Positions 1 to 8,815 of a stretch of 17,254 nucleotides of DNA are shown here, piece after piece (within the stretch, counting starts at the first letter, position 1; the number at the start of each line of letters is the position of its first letter). This DNA is from CAZBBB01 sp964490005. GTDB taxonomy: Bacteria > Planctomycetota > B15-G4. The stretch covers positions 1-17,254 of the forward strand of contig CAZBBB010000070.1 of NCBI GenBank assembly GCA_964490005.1, given 5' to 3'. The translations under genes were made by a program, and so were the position numbers. The notes below the pieces were generated by a model. The model did not search any database. It was given only the letters and a program-made list of their open reading frames with translations, and was not told the origin of the DNA.

Positions 1-1571
<1,571 letters not shown>

Positions 1572-1673
1572 GCGCGGCGCGGCGGATCAACGTTCGTGAC
1601 AGGTGCGTGCCCCGGCCTCGCAAGACGTACACGGCAAGCGCACGGCCTTCCATTCCCTGGCTCGAACGCTCAG

Positions 1674-4124
1674 TCAGTCAACGTTGTAGAAGCTGCTTGC
1701 ACGGGCGTCGACGGCCCATGCCCGAGCAGTCACTCCGACGAGCTCCACGGCATCGATTTCATTCCACCCGGGAACCAAGCTCGTGTCGAGTTCGAGGCGC
1801 ACCGTCCGGACAGGCGCGGCAGGCACCGCGAACCCGACTTCGACAACCGTCGGAGCCTGCCGCGACGTGCGCGGCACGGGAATGTGCGCAAGCTCCTCCC
1901 CCGCATCGCCGATCAGCACGAGTTCGACGAGAGCTCCCGCGTTGAACGACTCGTGTACGCGAACCGCATGGGCCATCAAGGGTGGGTCGAAGTCGACTTC
2001 GAGCCATTCCGGGCCGGAGTTCTTCTCGAGCGGCGCCCACGCCGTCGCCTCATCGTCTCCGCCCGTCGAATTCGGCACGCCCGTGGCCTGCAGCGGTGAC
2101 CAGTTGCGCATCGGTTCCCGCGCGAGGACGGTGTCGAGGACCTCGGATTCTTCAACGCGCCCCTGCGATCGATACACGTCTCTCAGACTCGCTCGCACCT
2201 GCTGCGTGTCCGGGTGCAAGGCGCCGTTGAGATCCGTCAGACCCGCGACGGCGTCCTCCAGCAACCTGGCAGCCTCATCGAGCCGATCCTGCGCGGCGAG
2301 AAGTCGCGCAAGCTCGGTCTGGCACCTCGCAACAACTCTGGATGCCGTGCCCGACGGCGACTCGGCCGCCACGATCGCTTCGCGCAGCTCGCGTTCGGCC
2401 TCGTCCGGGCGCCCCGCAGCGTCCAGCGCCGCCGCCAAGTCCGCAACCGCCCTCCCCGTTCGCGCATCGGTCCGACCGAAGGTCCGCACAGCCGCCGCCG
2501 CGACCCGGCGACGAAAGGCCAGCGGATCATCGACGAGTTGAACAACCTGCTCGTTCCTCATGAGCAGGCCGAGAAAGTGCCGGGCATCCTCGCTCTCGGG
2601 ACCGAGCAGTTCCGAAGCCACGTCGAAGCAGCGCTCCGTCCACTCGAGCACCTCCCGGTCACGTCCCGTGGCCCGGTAGAAGCCCACCAGGATGTCCATC
2701 GAGACCAGGACATCCGTGGCCTGCCCTTTCCCGGAAAAGTGGCGGTCGATGGCGGCCCGATAGAGCGCCTCGGCGCGCGCGCTGTCGCCGCGCGTGAAGT
2801 GGATGTACGCCAATGCCTGCTCGAGCGTCTCGCGCAACTTCGGGTCGTCGCGAAGCTCCTCGTCGACGAGTTCCTGTCCGCGTACCAGCAACTCCGACTC
2901 GCGTGCGGAATCCAGCCGAGGGGCGCCGACGGACATCTCGTATGCCCCCGAGTTGAGAACGTCGGCGCCGAGCAGATCGAGGAGAGCGAGCGCGCGGCCG
3001 CTCTTGCGGGCCTGGGTCTCGAGTTCGTCGTTCTTGTAGCTCAGACGCAACAGGAGCATGCTCGTGACCAGCAGGGTGATGGCCGCCATGGCGCCTGCCA
3101 CGGACCACACCGGATGCCGGCGCGTCCACTTGATCGTGCGCGTCAGCGGGCCGGGCGGACGCGCGCGGATGGGTTCGTTCGCCAGATGGCGGCGCAGGTC
3201 CGCGGCGAAGTCCGCCATCGTCGCGTATCGATCCTGCCGGCGCTTCTCCATCGCCTTGCCGCAGATGATGGAGAGGTCGAGCGGCACCTTCGAGCGCAGT
3301 TGTCTGGCTTGGGGCGGATCCACCAGCACGATCTGTTCGAGCACCTGCTGACTCGTATCGCCCTCGAAAGCGCGGCGCAGCGTGAGGGCTTCGTACAGCG
3401 TCACGCCCAGGCTGAACACGTCCGTGCGTGCATCGATGCCCATCGCCTTCGACATGGCCTGCTCGGGGCTCATGTAATACGGCGTGCCGGCCAGCTCCAG
3501 GGTGCGCGAGTGAACCAGGTCGTCGTTCACATGGGCGAGGCCGAAGTCAGCGACCTTTGGCTCGTCGTTCTCGTCGATGAGGATGTTGCCCGGCTTGATG
3601 TCGCGATGAATGACGCCGGCTTCGTGCGCCGCCGCAAGCGCGTCGGCCACGCTCGAGAAAAGCACGGCGACGGCATGGTAGTAGCCCGCCGGCAACTCGC
3701 TGCGCTCAGCCACGCCGGCAAGGAAGTCGCTCAGCGTGAAGCCGCCGGGTACGAGTTCCTGGGCGATGTAGTGCGTACCGTCGACTTCGCCGACTTCATG
3801 CACGACCACGATGCCCGCGTGCTTCAGTCGCGCGCCTGCGGCGGCCTCGCGGTGAAAGCGAGCCACGGTGTCGGCTGAGAGACTGAGATGCGGAGCGAGC
3901 AGCTTCAGGGCGACTCGTCGCCCGAGCGACACCTGCTCGGCCTCCCAGACGGTACCCATGCCTCCCGATCCGAGCTTGCCGATCAGGCGGTAGTCGCCCA
4001 ATCTCCTTCCCCCGCCGGTCCGCGAGTCGTCAACGGGTCCCCGAAAGCGCGCCGTCTCCGAGACCATCGCCCTGAGACTGGTGGCGCGCGTCGAGCGGCG
4101 CCGCCTGTCACCATGCGAGGTCAT
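1674..4124 (-). CDS. Membrane-spanning Ser/Thr protein kinase with TPR-like and jelly-roll-like C-terminal regions
   Basis: Hanks-type (PknB-like) kinase of 816 residues. From the ATG at 4124, the kinase domain (about 45-318) has the glycine loop GSGGMGTVW (52-60), ATP-anchoring Lys74 (VALKLL), catalytic HRDIKPGN (173-180), DFG (193-195) and GTPYYMSPEQ. One hydrophobic segment (about 340-361) follows a basic stretch and predicts a cytoplasmic kinase with an outer C-terminal half. Residues about 375-665 are helical with TPR-like pairs. Residues about 672-799 (ATGVPNSTGGDD, TAWAP, EWLEVDFDPP, VPGWNEIDAVELVG) resemble a discoidin-like domain often seen in planctomycete proteins. The start at 4124 is chosen for its GGGGAG ribosome site. 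A longer frame reaches 4250 inside the tRNA and is rejected; an ATG at 4067 is the other option. Substrates are unknown; envelope sensing is inferred. Confidence 0.94.
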   Translation of the reverse strand: MTSHGDRRRRSTRATSLRAMVSETARFRGPVDDSRTGGGRRLGDYRLIGKLGSGGMGTVWEAEQVSLGRRVALKLLAPHLSLSADTVARFHREAAAGARLKHAGIVVVHEVGEVDGTHYIAQELVPGGFTLSDFLAGVAERSELPAGYYHAVAVLFSSVADALAAAHEAGVIHRDIKPGNILIDENDEPKVADFGLAHVNDDLVHSRTLELAGTPYYMSPEQAMSKAMGIDARTDVFSLGVTLYEALTLRRAFEGDTSQQVLEQIVLVDPPQARQLRSKVPLDLSIICGKAMEKRRQDRYATMADFAADLRRHLANEPIRARPPGPLTRTIKWTRRHPVWSVAGAMAAITLLVTSMLLLRLSYKNDELETQARKSGRALALLDLLGADVLNSGAYEMSVGAPRLDSARESELLVRGQELVDEELRDDPKLRETLEQALAYIHFTRGDSARAEALYRAAIDRHFSGKGQATDVLVSMDILVGFYRATGRDREVLEWTERCFDVASELLGPESEDARHFLGLLMRNEQVVQLVDDPLAFRRRVAAAAVRTFGRTDARTGRAVADLAAALDAAGRPDEAERELREAIVAAESPSGTASRVVARCQTELARLLAAQDRLDEAARLLEDAVAGLTDLNGALHPDTQQVRASLRDVYRSQGRVEESEVLDTVLAREPMRNWSPLQATGVPNSTGGDDEATAWAPLEKNSGPEWLEVDFDPPLMAHAVRVHESFNAGALVELVLIGDAGEELAHIPVPRTSRQAPTVVEVGFAVPAAPVRTVRLELDTSLVPGWNEIDAVELVGVTARAWAVDARASSFYNVD

Positions 4125-4128
4125 GTCG

Positions 4129-4134
4129 CTCCCC
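4129..4134 (-). promoter_or_regulatory. Ribosome binding site deciding the kinase start
   Basis: GGGGAG on the minus strand, 4 nt before the ATG at 4122-4124. It favours this start over the upstream in-frame ATG at 4250, which lies inside the tRNA gene, and over the ATG at 4067. Confidence 0.55.
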
Positions 4135-4189
4135 AAGCCGGGTGTAGGACCATCGTGCGACGGCGGTCCGGGCTCGTCCAGCCGGCGCT

Positions 4190-4208
4190 CCGAGCGGCGA
4201 TGGCTCGG
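4190..4208 (-). terminator. Candidate hairpin just downstream of tRNA-Leu
   Basis: On the minus strand CCGAGC and GCTCGG form a 6-bp GC-rich stem with a 7-nt loop, starting 12 nt after the tRNA CCA end. No T-run follows, so it could be a weak terminator or a processing or stabilising hairpin. Such stems also arise by chance at this GC content. Confidence 0.3.
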
Positions 4209-4220
4209 CGGACAGCGTGC

Positions 4221-4310
4221 TGGTGCCGGAAACAGGACTTGAACCTGCACCCCGTTTGACCGGGACTAGGCCCTCAACCTAGCGTGTCTGCCAATTCCAC
4301 CATTCCGGCA
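4221..4310 (-). tRNA. tRNA-Leu(GAG), CCA encoded
   Basis: Complete class II (long variable arm) tRNA of 90 nt including CCA. The acceptor stem is TGCCGGA with TCCGGCA. The D-arm region reads GGTGGAATTGGCAGACAC. The anticodon arm is CTAGG-TTGAGGG-CCTAG, with anticodon GAG at 4273-4275, reading CUC and CUU leucine codons. The variable arm forms CCCG/CGGG. The T arm carries TTCAAGT in a GCAGG/CCTGT stem. CCA is encoded at 4221-4223. The gene lies 96 nt upstream of the kinase start on the same strand. Confidence 0.97.
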
Positions 4311-4330
4311 CGGAATGAGTGCGACGCGGC

Positions 4331-4360
4331 ATTGCACCGCACGGCGCGCGCGGCCGTCAA
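4331..4360 (-). promoter_or_regulatory. Candidate promoter of tRNA-Leu
   Basis: On the minus strand a -35-like TTGACG (4355-4360) and a -10-like TGCAAT (4331-4336, 4 of 6 consensus bases) are 18 nt apart. The tRNA 5' end is 20 nt past the -10 box, leaving a short leader of about 13 nt, a normal tRNA layout. The match is by eye only. Confidence 0.45.
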
Positions 4361-4388
4361 GGGAAGGCCCCCCGGCCCCCGCGCCGCC

Positions 4389-6437
4389 TCAGGGCGAGAC
4401 GTCGAGATCGGCGCGCAGCGCCAGCGAGGCGTCGCGCTCGCCCAGGCGCAGCGCGAACACGCCGCCCTGCAGCAGCCTGAGCCAGGCGCGCTTCTCCCGC
4501 CAGGCGCGCGCGGCGGCCGGGATCGTCTCCGACAGCCGGGTGGCCTCGAGCGCGTTGACGATCTCGTCGAGGCGCGCGTCGATCCTCGCGCGCACGTCCT
4601 CGGGGATCTCCTCCTCGACCTTGCCCTGCCACTGCCGGAACTCGCCCGAGAGCAGCTCCTTGCGGCGGCTGGCGCGCAGGATGCCGAAGTCGAGGCGCGT
4701 GTCCTCGTCGGCGATCCAGTCGGCGTAGGGGTCGAGCAGGCGCAGCAGCTCGGGGGCCGAACCCCAGGCCGCGACGTTGGCGCGCTGCTCGCCCAGGCGC
4801 CCGATCATCTCGGCGACCTCGGTGCGGCCGTACAGCGCCGAGCGGCTGCGCGTGTAGGTGGCGACGATCTCGCGCAGGAACTCCTCGTCGGTCGCGATCA
4901 CGAGCGTCTCGCGGTCGAGCACGATCCACGAGATCTCCTCGATCGGCAGGCCCTCGGGCAGCACCATCCAGCGGCGCATGCCCACGCCCTCGTCGGCCTC
5001 CCAGCGCTCGCGCACGCCGAGCGCCTGGTAGCCGCGCACCATGGCGTTGTCGAGTTCGTTCCAGGGGCCCACGTCGCGCAGCCGGGCGAAGATCGCCAGC
5101 AGCGGCAGCGGCTGGCTGCCCTCGGGGATCTGGTGATCGAGCGGCCGCGCCGCCACGGCGATCTCGCCCGTGAGCGCGCGGTCGAGGTGCGCGATGAGCT
5201 GGCTGACCTCGCCCACCTGCCAGCCGGGGTTCTTGACCTGCACGTCGCGCAGCATGCCGTTCATCAGCGCGAGCAGGTCGGTGTCGAAGGCCGTGCTCAG
5301 CGTCGTGAGCAGCGGACGCAGCTCGCTCTGCAGCGCGACGAAGAAGGACGTGTCGGGCGGCAGCATGCGCGCCAGGTGCCCCAGCCGCTCGGCCGCCACG
5401 AAGGGGCCCGAGCCGACGAGCCCGTTCTTCTGCAGGGACGCGCGCGCGGCGTCGACCTCGGCGTGCGCGCTGAAGGCCAGCCGGTCGCCCAGCTCGACGC
5501 GCACGACCGCCTCGCGGAACAGCGTCGGGTCGAAGAGCCGGTCGAGCGCGTTGGCGAGCGCGTCCTCGTTCCGCTGGCCGAGCGCCTCGTCCCCCTCGGT
5601 GCGCGCGAGCAGTTGCGCGACGTCGACGAGCAGGTCGGCCGAGAGCGAGCCGCCGCCCGAAGGCAGCGCGCCGCCCCGCGGCAGATGGTCGTGCCACAGG
5701 CGCGAGAGGCCCAGCGAGGCCTCGCGCCCGCCCTGCGCCGAGCGCAGCACGTCGCGCACGAGCGACTCGCTCGGCCCGGCCACGAGCAGGTCCTTCTGCC
5801 GGGCGTAGAACCAGGGCGCCGCGCCGGGCGGCGTCAGCTTGTTCCAGCCGAGGCCGGGCACGTCGGGGTCGTCGATGTTCTCGAACAGCGCGCCGGGCAG
5901 CGCCTTGTCGCGCGCGAACGCGAAGTCGAAGGCCTCGACCGCGAGCTTGGCCTTGTCCGAGAGCCGCGCCATCACGGCGAAGGACGCGTCGCCGCCGCCG
6001 GCGTCGGGCAGGCGCGCGAGCAGCGCGACCTCGCGTCCGAGCAGGTCGGCCACCGGGTCGAGCGGCGCGTCCTTCACCGCGCTGCGCGCGGCGGCCGCCG
6101 CCGAGGCGAGTTCCTTGGGCCAGGACAGCCCCTGCCACCACGCCGTCGCGCTCAGCTCCTTGAAGGCCCGCGCGCGCCCGAGCCGGTCGGTGATCCGCAG
6201 GTCGGGGAATTCCGAGACGTCGAGCGCCAGGTCGGTGCGGTGGACGAACAGGTCGACGTCGCGCGGCGCCAGCTCCTCGAAGGGCGGCATCGTGCCTTCG
6301 AAGGGGTCGAAGAACACCTTCGTGAAGGTGAAGTAGAGCAGCGGCACGGCGATCACGAGCGCGAGCCCGAGCCGCGAGAGCAGCTTGCTCGAGTGCTGGC
6401 GGCGCTCGCGGCGGCTGGTGGTCGTCTTGCGGGCCAT
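4389..6437 (-). CDS. Unrecognised membrane-anchored protein, 682 aa
   Basis: I do not recognise the family. A basic N-terminus (MARKTTTSRRERRQ) leads into one hydrophobic segment at about residues 20-43, followed by FDPFEGTMPPFEELAP, so a single-pass inner-membrane protein with a large outer domain is predicted. The soluble part is mixed alpha/beta with a DVDLFVHR stretch after the anchor, many Leu/Ala helices, and later blocks such as SFFVALQSELRP (after position 380) and ISWIVLDRETLVIATDEEF. It ends with charged helices and LRADLDVSP. No catalytic motif or metal site stands out. The ATG at 6435-6437 has no clear ribosome site. It is divergent from the aminotransferase gene, with 180 nt between. 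The strong third-position GC bias and the anchor support this frame over the long antisense frames. Function unknown. Confidence 0.83.
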   Translation of the reverse strand: MARKTTTSRRERRQHSSKLLSRLGLALVIAVPLLYFTFTKVFFDPFEGTMPPFEELAPRDVDLFVHRTDLALDVSEFPDLRITDRLGRARAFKELSATAWWQGLSWPKELASAAAAARSAVKDAPLDPVADLLGREVALLARLPDAGGGDASFAVMARLSDKAKLAVEAFDFAFARDKALPGALFENIDDPDVPGLGWNKLTPPGAAPWFYARQKDLLVAGPSESLVRDVLRSAQGGREASLGLSRLWHDHLPRGGALPSGGGSLSADLLVDVAQLLARTEGDEALGQRNEDALANALDRLFDPTLFREAVVRVELGDRLAFSAHAEVDAARASLQKNGLVGSGPFVAAERLGHLARMLPPDTSFFVALQSELRPLLTTLSTAFDTDLLALMNGMLRDVQVKNPGWQVGEVSQLIAHLDRALTGEIAVAARPLDHQIPEGSQPLPLLAIFARLRDVGPWNELDNAMVRGYQALGVRERWEADEGVGMRRWMVLPEGLPIEEISWIVLDRETLVIATDEEFLREIVATYTRSRSALYGRTEVAEMIGRLGEQRANVAAWGSAPELLRLLDPYADWIADEDTRLDFGILRASRRKELLSGEFRQWQGKVEEEIPEDVRARIDARLDEIVNALEATRLSETIPAAARAWREKRAWLRLLQGGVFALRLGERDASLALRADLDVSP

Positions 6438-6494
6438 GGCGGGGCGGTCGATCCTGCGGCGTGAGGTCGGCGGGATGTCGGCGGGGCGAGGCTC

Positions 6495-6527
6495 GGACGG
6501 TCGGCGGGCGCGCCGCCGTCCCGGCGG
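6495..6527. promoter_or_regulatory. Two overlapping GC-rich hairpins between divergent genes
   Basis: GGACGG + CGGCG pairs with CGCCG + CCGTCC (6495-6521) with one bulged T and a 4-nt loop. An alternative perfect stem, CCGCCG/CGGCGG (6513-6527) with a 3-nt loop, uses the same bases and excludes the first. The pair lies in the 180-nt divergent intergenic region, whose most AT-rich patch (about 6531-6545) is the likeliest promoter site. Chance pairing at this GC content is a real alternative. Confidence 0.25.
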
Positions 6528-6617
6528 ACTTCACAACTTGCCAACAGGCGGGCCGCGGGTTCCAGCCTTCCCTTCGGCCAGTTCCCTCGGCGCGGCCCGG
6601 CCGGTATCGTCAGGCCG

Positions 6618-7814
6618 ATGCACCTGGCTCGACGCGCGCAGTCCGTCTCCGGCTCGGCCACGCTCGAGCTGGGCGCCAAGGTCGCCGAGCTGCGCGCGCA
6701 GGGGCGCGACATCATCAGCCTGGCTGCGGGCGAGCCCGACTTCCCCAGCCCGCCCGAGGCGCTGGCGGCCGCGCGCGCCTTCCTCGAGAAGGGGCACGTG
6801 AAGTACACGCCGGGCAGCGGCCTGCCCGAGCTGCGCAAGGTCGCCGCGGAGTGGGTCTCGGCGCAATGCGGCGCGGAGTTCGGCGCCGGGCAGCTGCACG
6901 TGACCTGCGGCGCCAAGGAGGCGCTCGCGCTGGCGCTGATGGCGCTGGCCGGGCAGGGCGACGAGGTCATCGTGCCGACGCCCGCGTGGATCAGCTACGA
7001 GCCGATGGTCGCGCTCGCCGACGCCAAGGCCGTCACCGTGCCGTGCCGCGCCGCCGACGGCTACAAGCTGAGCCCCGCCGCGCTGGCCGGCGCGATCACG
7101 AGCCGCACGCGCGCGCTGCTGTTCAACTCGCCCAACAACCCGACCGGCGCGGTCTACACCGCCGCCGAGATCGACGCGCTCGCGGCCGTGCTCGCCAAGC
7201 ACCCCGACATCACCGTGATCTCCGACGAGATCTACTCGCCCTTCCTGTACGTCGGCCGGCACGTCTCGCCGGCGGCGCACCCGGCGCTGGCCGGCCGCGT
7301 CGTCGTGGTGAACGGCGTGAGCAAGGTCTACTCGATGACCGGCTGGCGCATCGGCTTCCTCGCCGGCCCCAAGGCGCTCGCCGACGCCGTCGGCAACCTC
7401 AAGAGCCACGTGACGAGCAACGCCAGCACGCCGGCGCAGGTCGCGGCGCTCGCGGCGCTGCAGGCCGGCGACGGCTTCCCCAAGCGCATGCTCGCGGCCT
7501 TCGGCGAGCGGCGCCGCGCCGTGCTGGCCGCCATCGCGAAGATGCCGGGCGTGCAGTGCGCGCCGCCCGACGGCGCCTTCTACGTCTGGCTGAAGGTCGA
7601 CGCGCTCTACGGCGGCCGCGTGAACGGCAGCGCCGAGCTGGCGCGCCTGCTGCTCGACGAGGTCGGCGTGGCCGGCGTGCCCGGCGCGGCCTTCGGCGAG
7701 GACCGCTGCCTGCGCTTCTCGATCGCGGCCTCCGACGCGCAGCTCGCCGAGGGCTTCGCGCGCATCGGCCGCTGCTTCGCCTCGCTGGCCGGCGCGGGCG
7801 CGCCGCGCGCCTGA
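6618..7814 (+). CDS. Class I PLP-dependent aminotransferase (aspartate / aromatic precursor type)
   Basis: Cytoplasmic fold-type I transaminase of 398 residues, the usual length. It transfers an amino group between an amino acid, probably aspartate or glutamate, and a 2-oxo acid. Visible signatures include SLAAGEPDFPSPP (34-46), Asn174 in NSPNNPTGAVY, Asp203 and Tyr206 in ISDEIYSPF, and the PLP Schiff-base Lys236 in NGVSKVYSMTGWRIG. Arg244 is the likely phosphate contact, and Arg366 (CLRFSIA) the substrate-carboxylate arginine. The pattern fits the aspartate/prephenate aminotransferase subgroup (Ibeta). The exact substrate cannot be read, so no gene symbol is given. The ATG at 6618 is preceded only by a weak AGG. 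It is first in a + strand cluster with the split transketolase starting 41 nt downstream, so cotranscription is likely. Confidence 0.95.
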   Translation: MHLARRAQSVSGSATLELGAKVAELRAQGRDIISLAAGEPDFPSPPEALAAARAFLEKGHVKYTPGSGLPELRKVAAEWVSAQCGAEFGAGQLHVTCGAKEALALALMALAGQGDEVIVPTPAWISYEPMVALADAKAVTVPCRAADGYKLSPAALAGAITSRTRALLFNSPNNPTGAVYTAAEIDALAAVLAKHPDITVISDEIYSPFLYVGRHVSPAAHPALAGRVVVVNGVSKVYSMTGWRIGFLAGPKALADAVGNLKSHVTSNASTPAQVAALAALQAGDGFPKRMLAAFGERRRAVLAAIAKMPGVQCAPPDGAFYVWLKVDALYGGRVNGSAELARLLLDEVGVAGVPGAAFGEDRCLRFSIAASDAQLAEGFARIGRCFASLAGAGAPRA

Positions 7815-7841
7815 GCACGACACCCCCCACCTCACGACCCC

Positions 7842-7846
7842 GGAAG
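7842..7846 (+). promoter_or_regulatory. Ribosome binding site deciding a TTG start
   Basis: GGAAG lies 9 nt before TTG at 7856-7858 but 24 nt before the next in-frame start, GTG at 7871. This makes TTG the better start for the transketolase C-terminal subunit. Confidence 0.5.
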
Positions 7847-7855
7847 AACGGCCCC

Positions 7856-8815
7856 TTGAGCACCAGCACCGTGAGCCCACCGACCTCCATCGCGACGCGC
7901 GAGTCCTACGGCAAGGCCCTGGCCGAACTCGGCGCGCGGCGCCCCGACGTCGTCGTCCTCGACGCCGACCTCTCGGGCAGCACCAAGACCAACGTCTTCG
8001 CCAAGGCGTTTCCGAAGCGCTTCCTCAACTGCGGCGTGGCCGAGGCCAACATGATCGGCATCGCCTCGGGCCTGGCCTCGACGGGCCTGACGGTCTTCGC
8101 CAGCTCCTTCGCGATGTTCGCGACGGGCAAGGCCTTCGAGCAGATCCGCCAGGAGATCGCGCTGCCGAACGCCAACGTGAAGATCTGCGCCAGCCACGCC
8201 GGCGTGACGACCGGCGAGGACGGCGCGAGCCACCAGATGCTCGAAGACCTCGCGATCATGCGCGTGCTCCCGAACATGCGCGTCATCGTGCCGGCCGACG
8301 GGCGCGAGACCGAGCAGGTCATCGCCGCCGTGGCCGAGCTGCCGGGCCCGGCCTACGTGCGCCTTTCGCGCCTCAAGACGCCGGTCTTCCTGCCCGAGAG
8401 CTACCGCTTCGTGCTGGGGCGCGCGGCGCTGCTGCACGAGGGCGAGGCGCTCACGCTCATCGGCACGGGCGTCACCAGCCACGCCTGCCTGCTCGCGGCG
8501 CAGACGCTCGCCTCCGAGGGGCTCGACGTGCGCGTGCTCAACATGGCGACGATCAAGCCGCTCGACGAGGAGGCCGTGCTCGCGGCCGCGACCGAGACGG
8601 GCGGCATCGTCACGGTCGAGGAGGCGCAGCGCGCGGGGGGCCTGGGCGGCGCGGTCGCCGAACTGGTCGCCGAGCGCCACCCCTGCCCGGTCGTGCGCCT
8701 CGGCATGCGCGACCGCTTCGGCGAGAGCGGCGACGGCGCGGCGCTGCTCGAGCACTTCGGACTCACCGCCCCCCACGTCGCCGCCGCCGCGCGCGCGCTG
8801 ATCGCCCGCTCATGA
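7856..8815 (+). CDS. Transketolase, C-terminal subunit (split enzyme)
   Basis: Pyrimidine-binding (Pyr) and C-terminal domains of a two-gene transketolase, 319 residues. With its partner it moves two-carbon ketol units between sugar phosphates using thiamine diphosphate. From TTG, the Pyr domain (about 13-175) contains NCGVAEANMIGIASGLA, whose Glu63 matches the glutamate that activates the cofactor. SHAGVTTGEDGASHQ (113-127) and ADGRETEQ (147-154) are typical. The C-terminal domain (about 187-310) has LIGTGVTSHA and VTVEEAQRAGGLGGAV. It lacks the diphosphate-binding domain, which is supplied by the next gene, overlapping by 4 nt (ATGA). TTG is chosen because of the GGAAG upstream; GTG at 7871 is possible. 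The frame stays open upstream through the aminotransferase in another frame, which is not meaningful. A related two-subunit thiamine enzyme is a less likely alternative. Confidence 0.95.
   Translation: MSTSTVSPPTSIATRESYGKALAELGARRPDVVVLDADLSGSTKTNVFAKAFPKRFLNCGVAEANMIGIASGLASTGLTVFASSFAMFATGKAFEQIRQEIALPNANVKICASHAGVTTGEDGASHQMLEDLAIMRVLPNMRVIVPADGRETEQVIAAVAELPGPAYVRLSRLKTPVFLPESYRFVLGRAALLHEGEALTLIGTGVTSHACLLAAQTLASEGLDVRVLNMATIKPLDEEAVLAAATETGGIVTVEEAQRAGGLGGAVAELVAERHPCPVVRLGMRDRFGESGDGAALLEHFGLTAPHVAAAARALIARS

Noticed and set aside
1572..1673. Terminator between the convergent katG and kinase genes
   Set aside because: Only a very short GCGC/GCGC hairpin around the katG stop is visible, with no T-run; too weak to call.
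2214..3878. Long + strand open frame opposite the kinase gene
   Set aside because: The opposite strand encodes all kinase motifs; this frame is Arg/His-rich shadow sequence.
4125..4250. N-terminal extension of the kinase to an ATG inside the tRNA gene
   Set aside because: It would overlap a complete tRNA, while an ATG with GGGGAG lies at 4124.
4284..6464. Long + strand open frame antisense to the membrane-anchored protein gene
   Set aside because: Composition is dominated by Arg, Gln, Ala and Glu without any family motif, typical of the antisense shadow of a GC-rich gene. The minus-strand frame has a membrane anchor and a normal residue mix.
6461..7855. Upstream extension of the transketolase C-terminal frame through the aminotransferase gene
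   Set aside because: The extension is low-complexity Arg/Ala sequence out of frame with the aminotransferase; a TTG with a ribosome site marks the real start at 7856.
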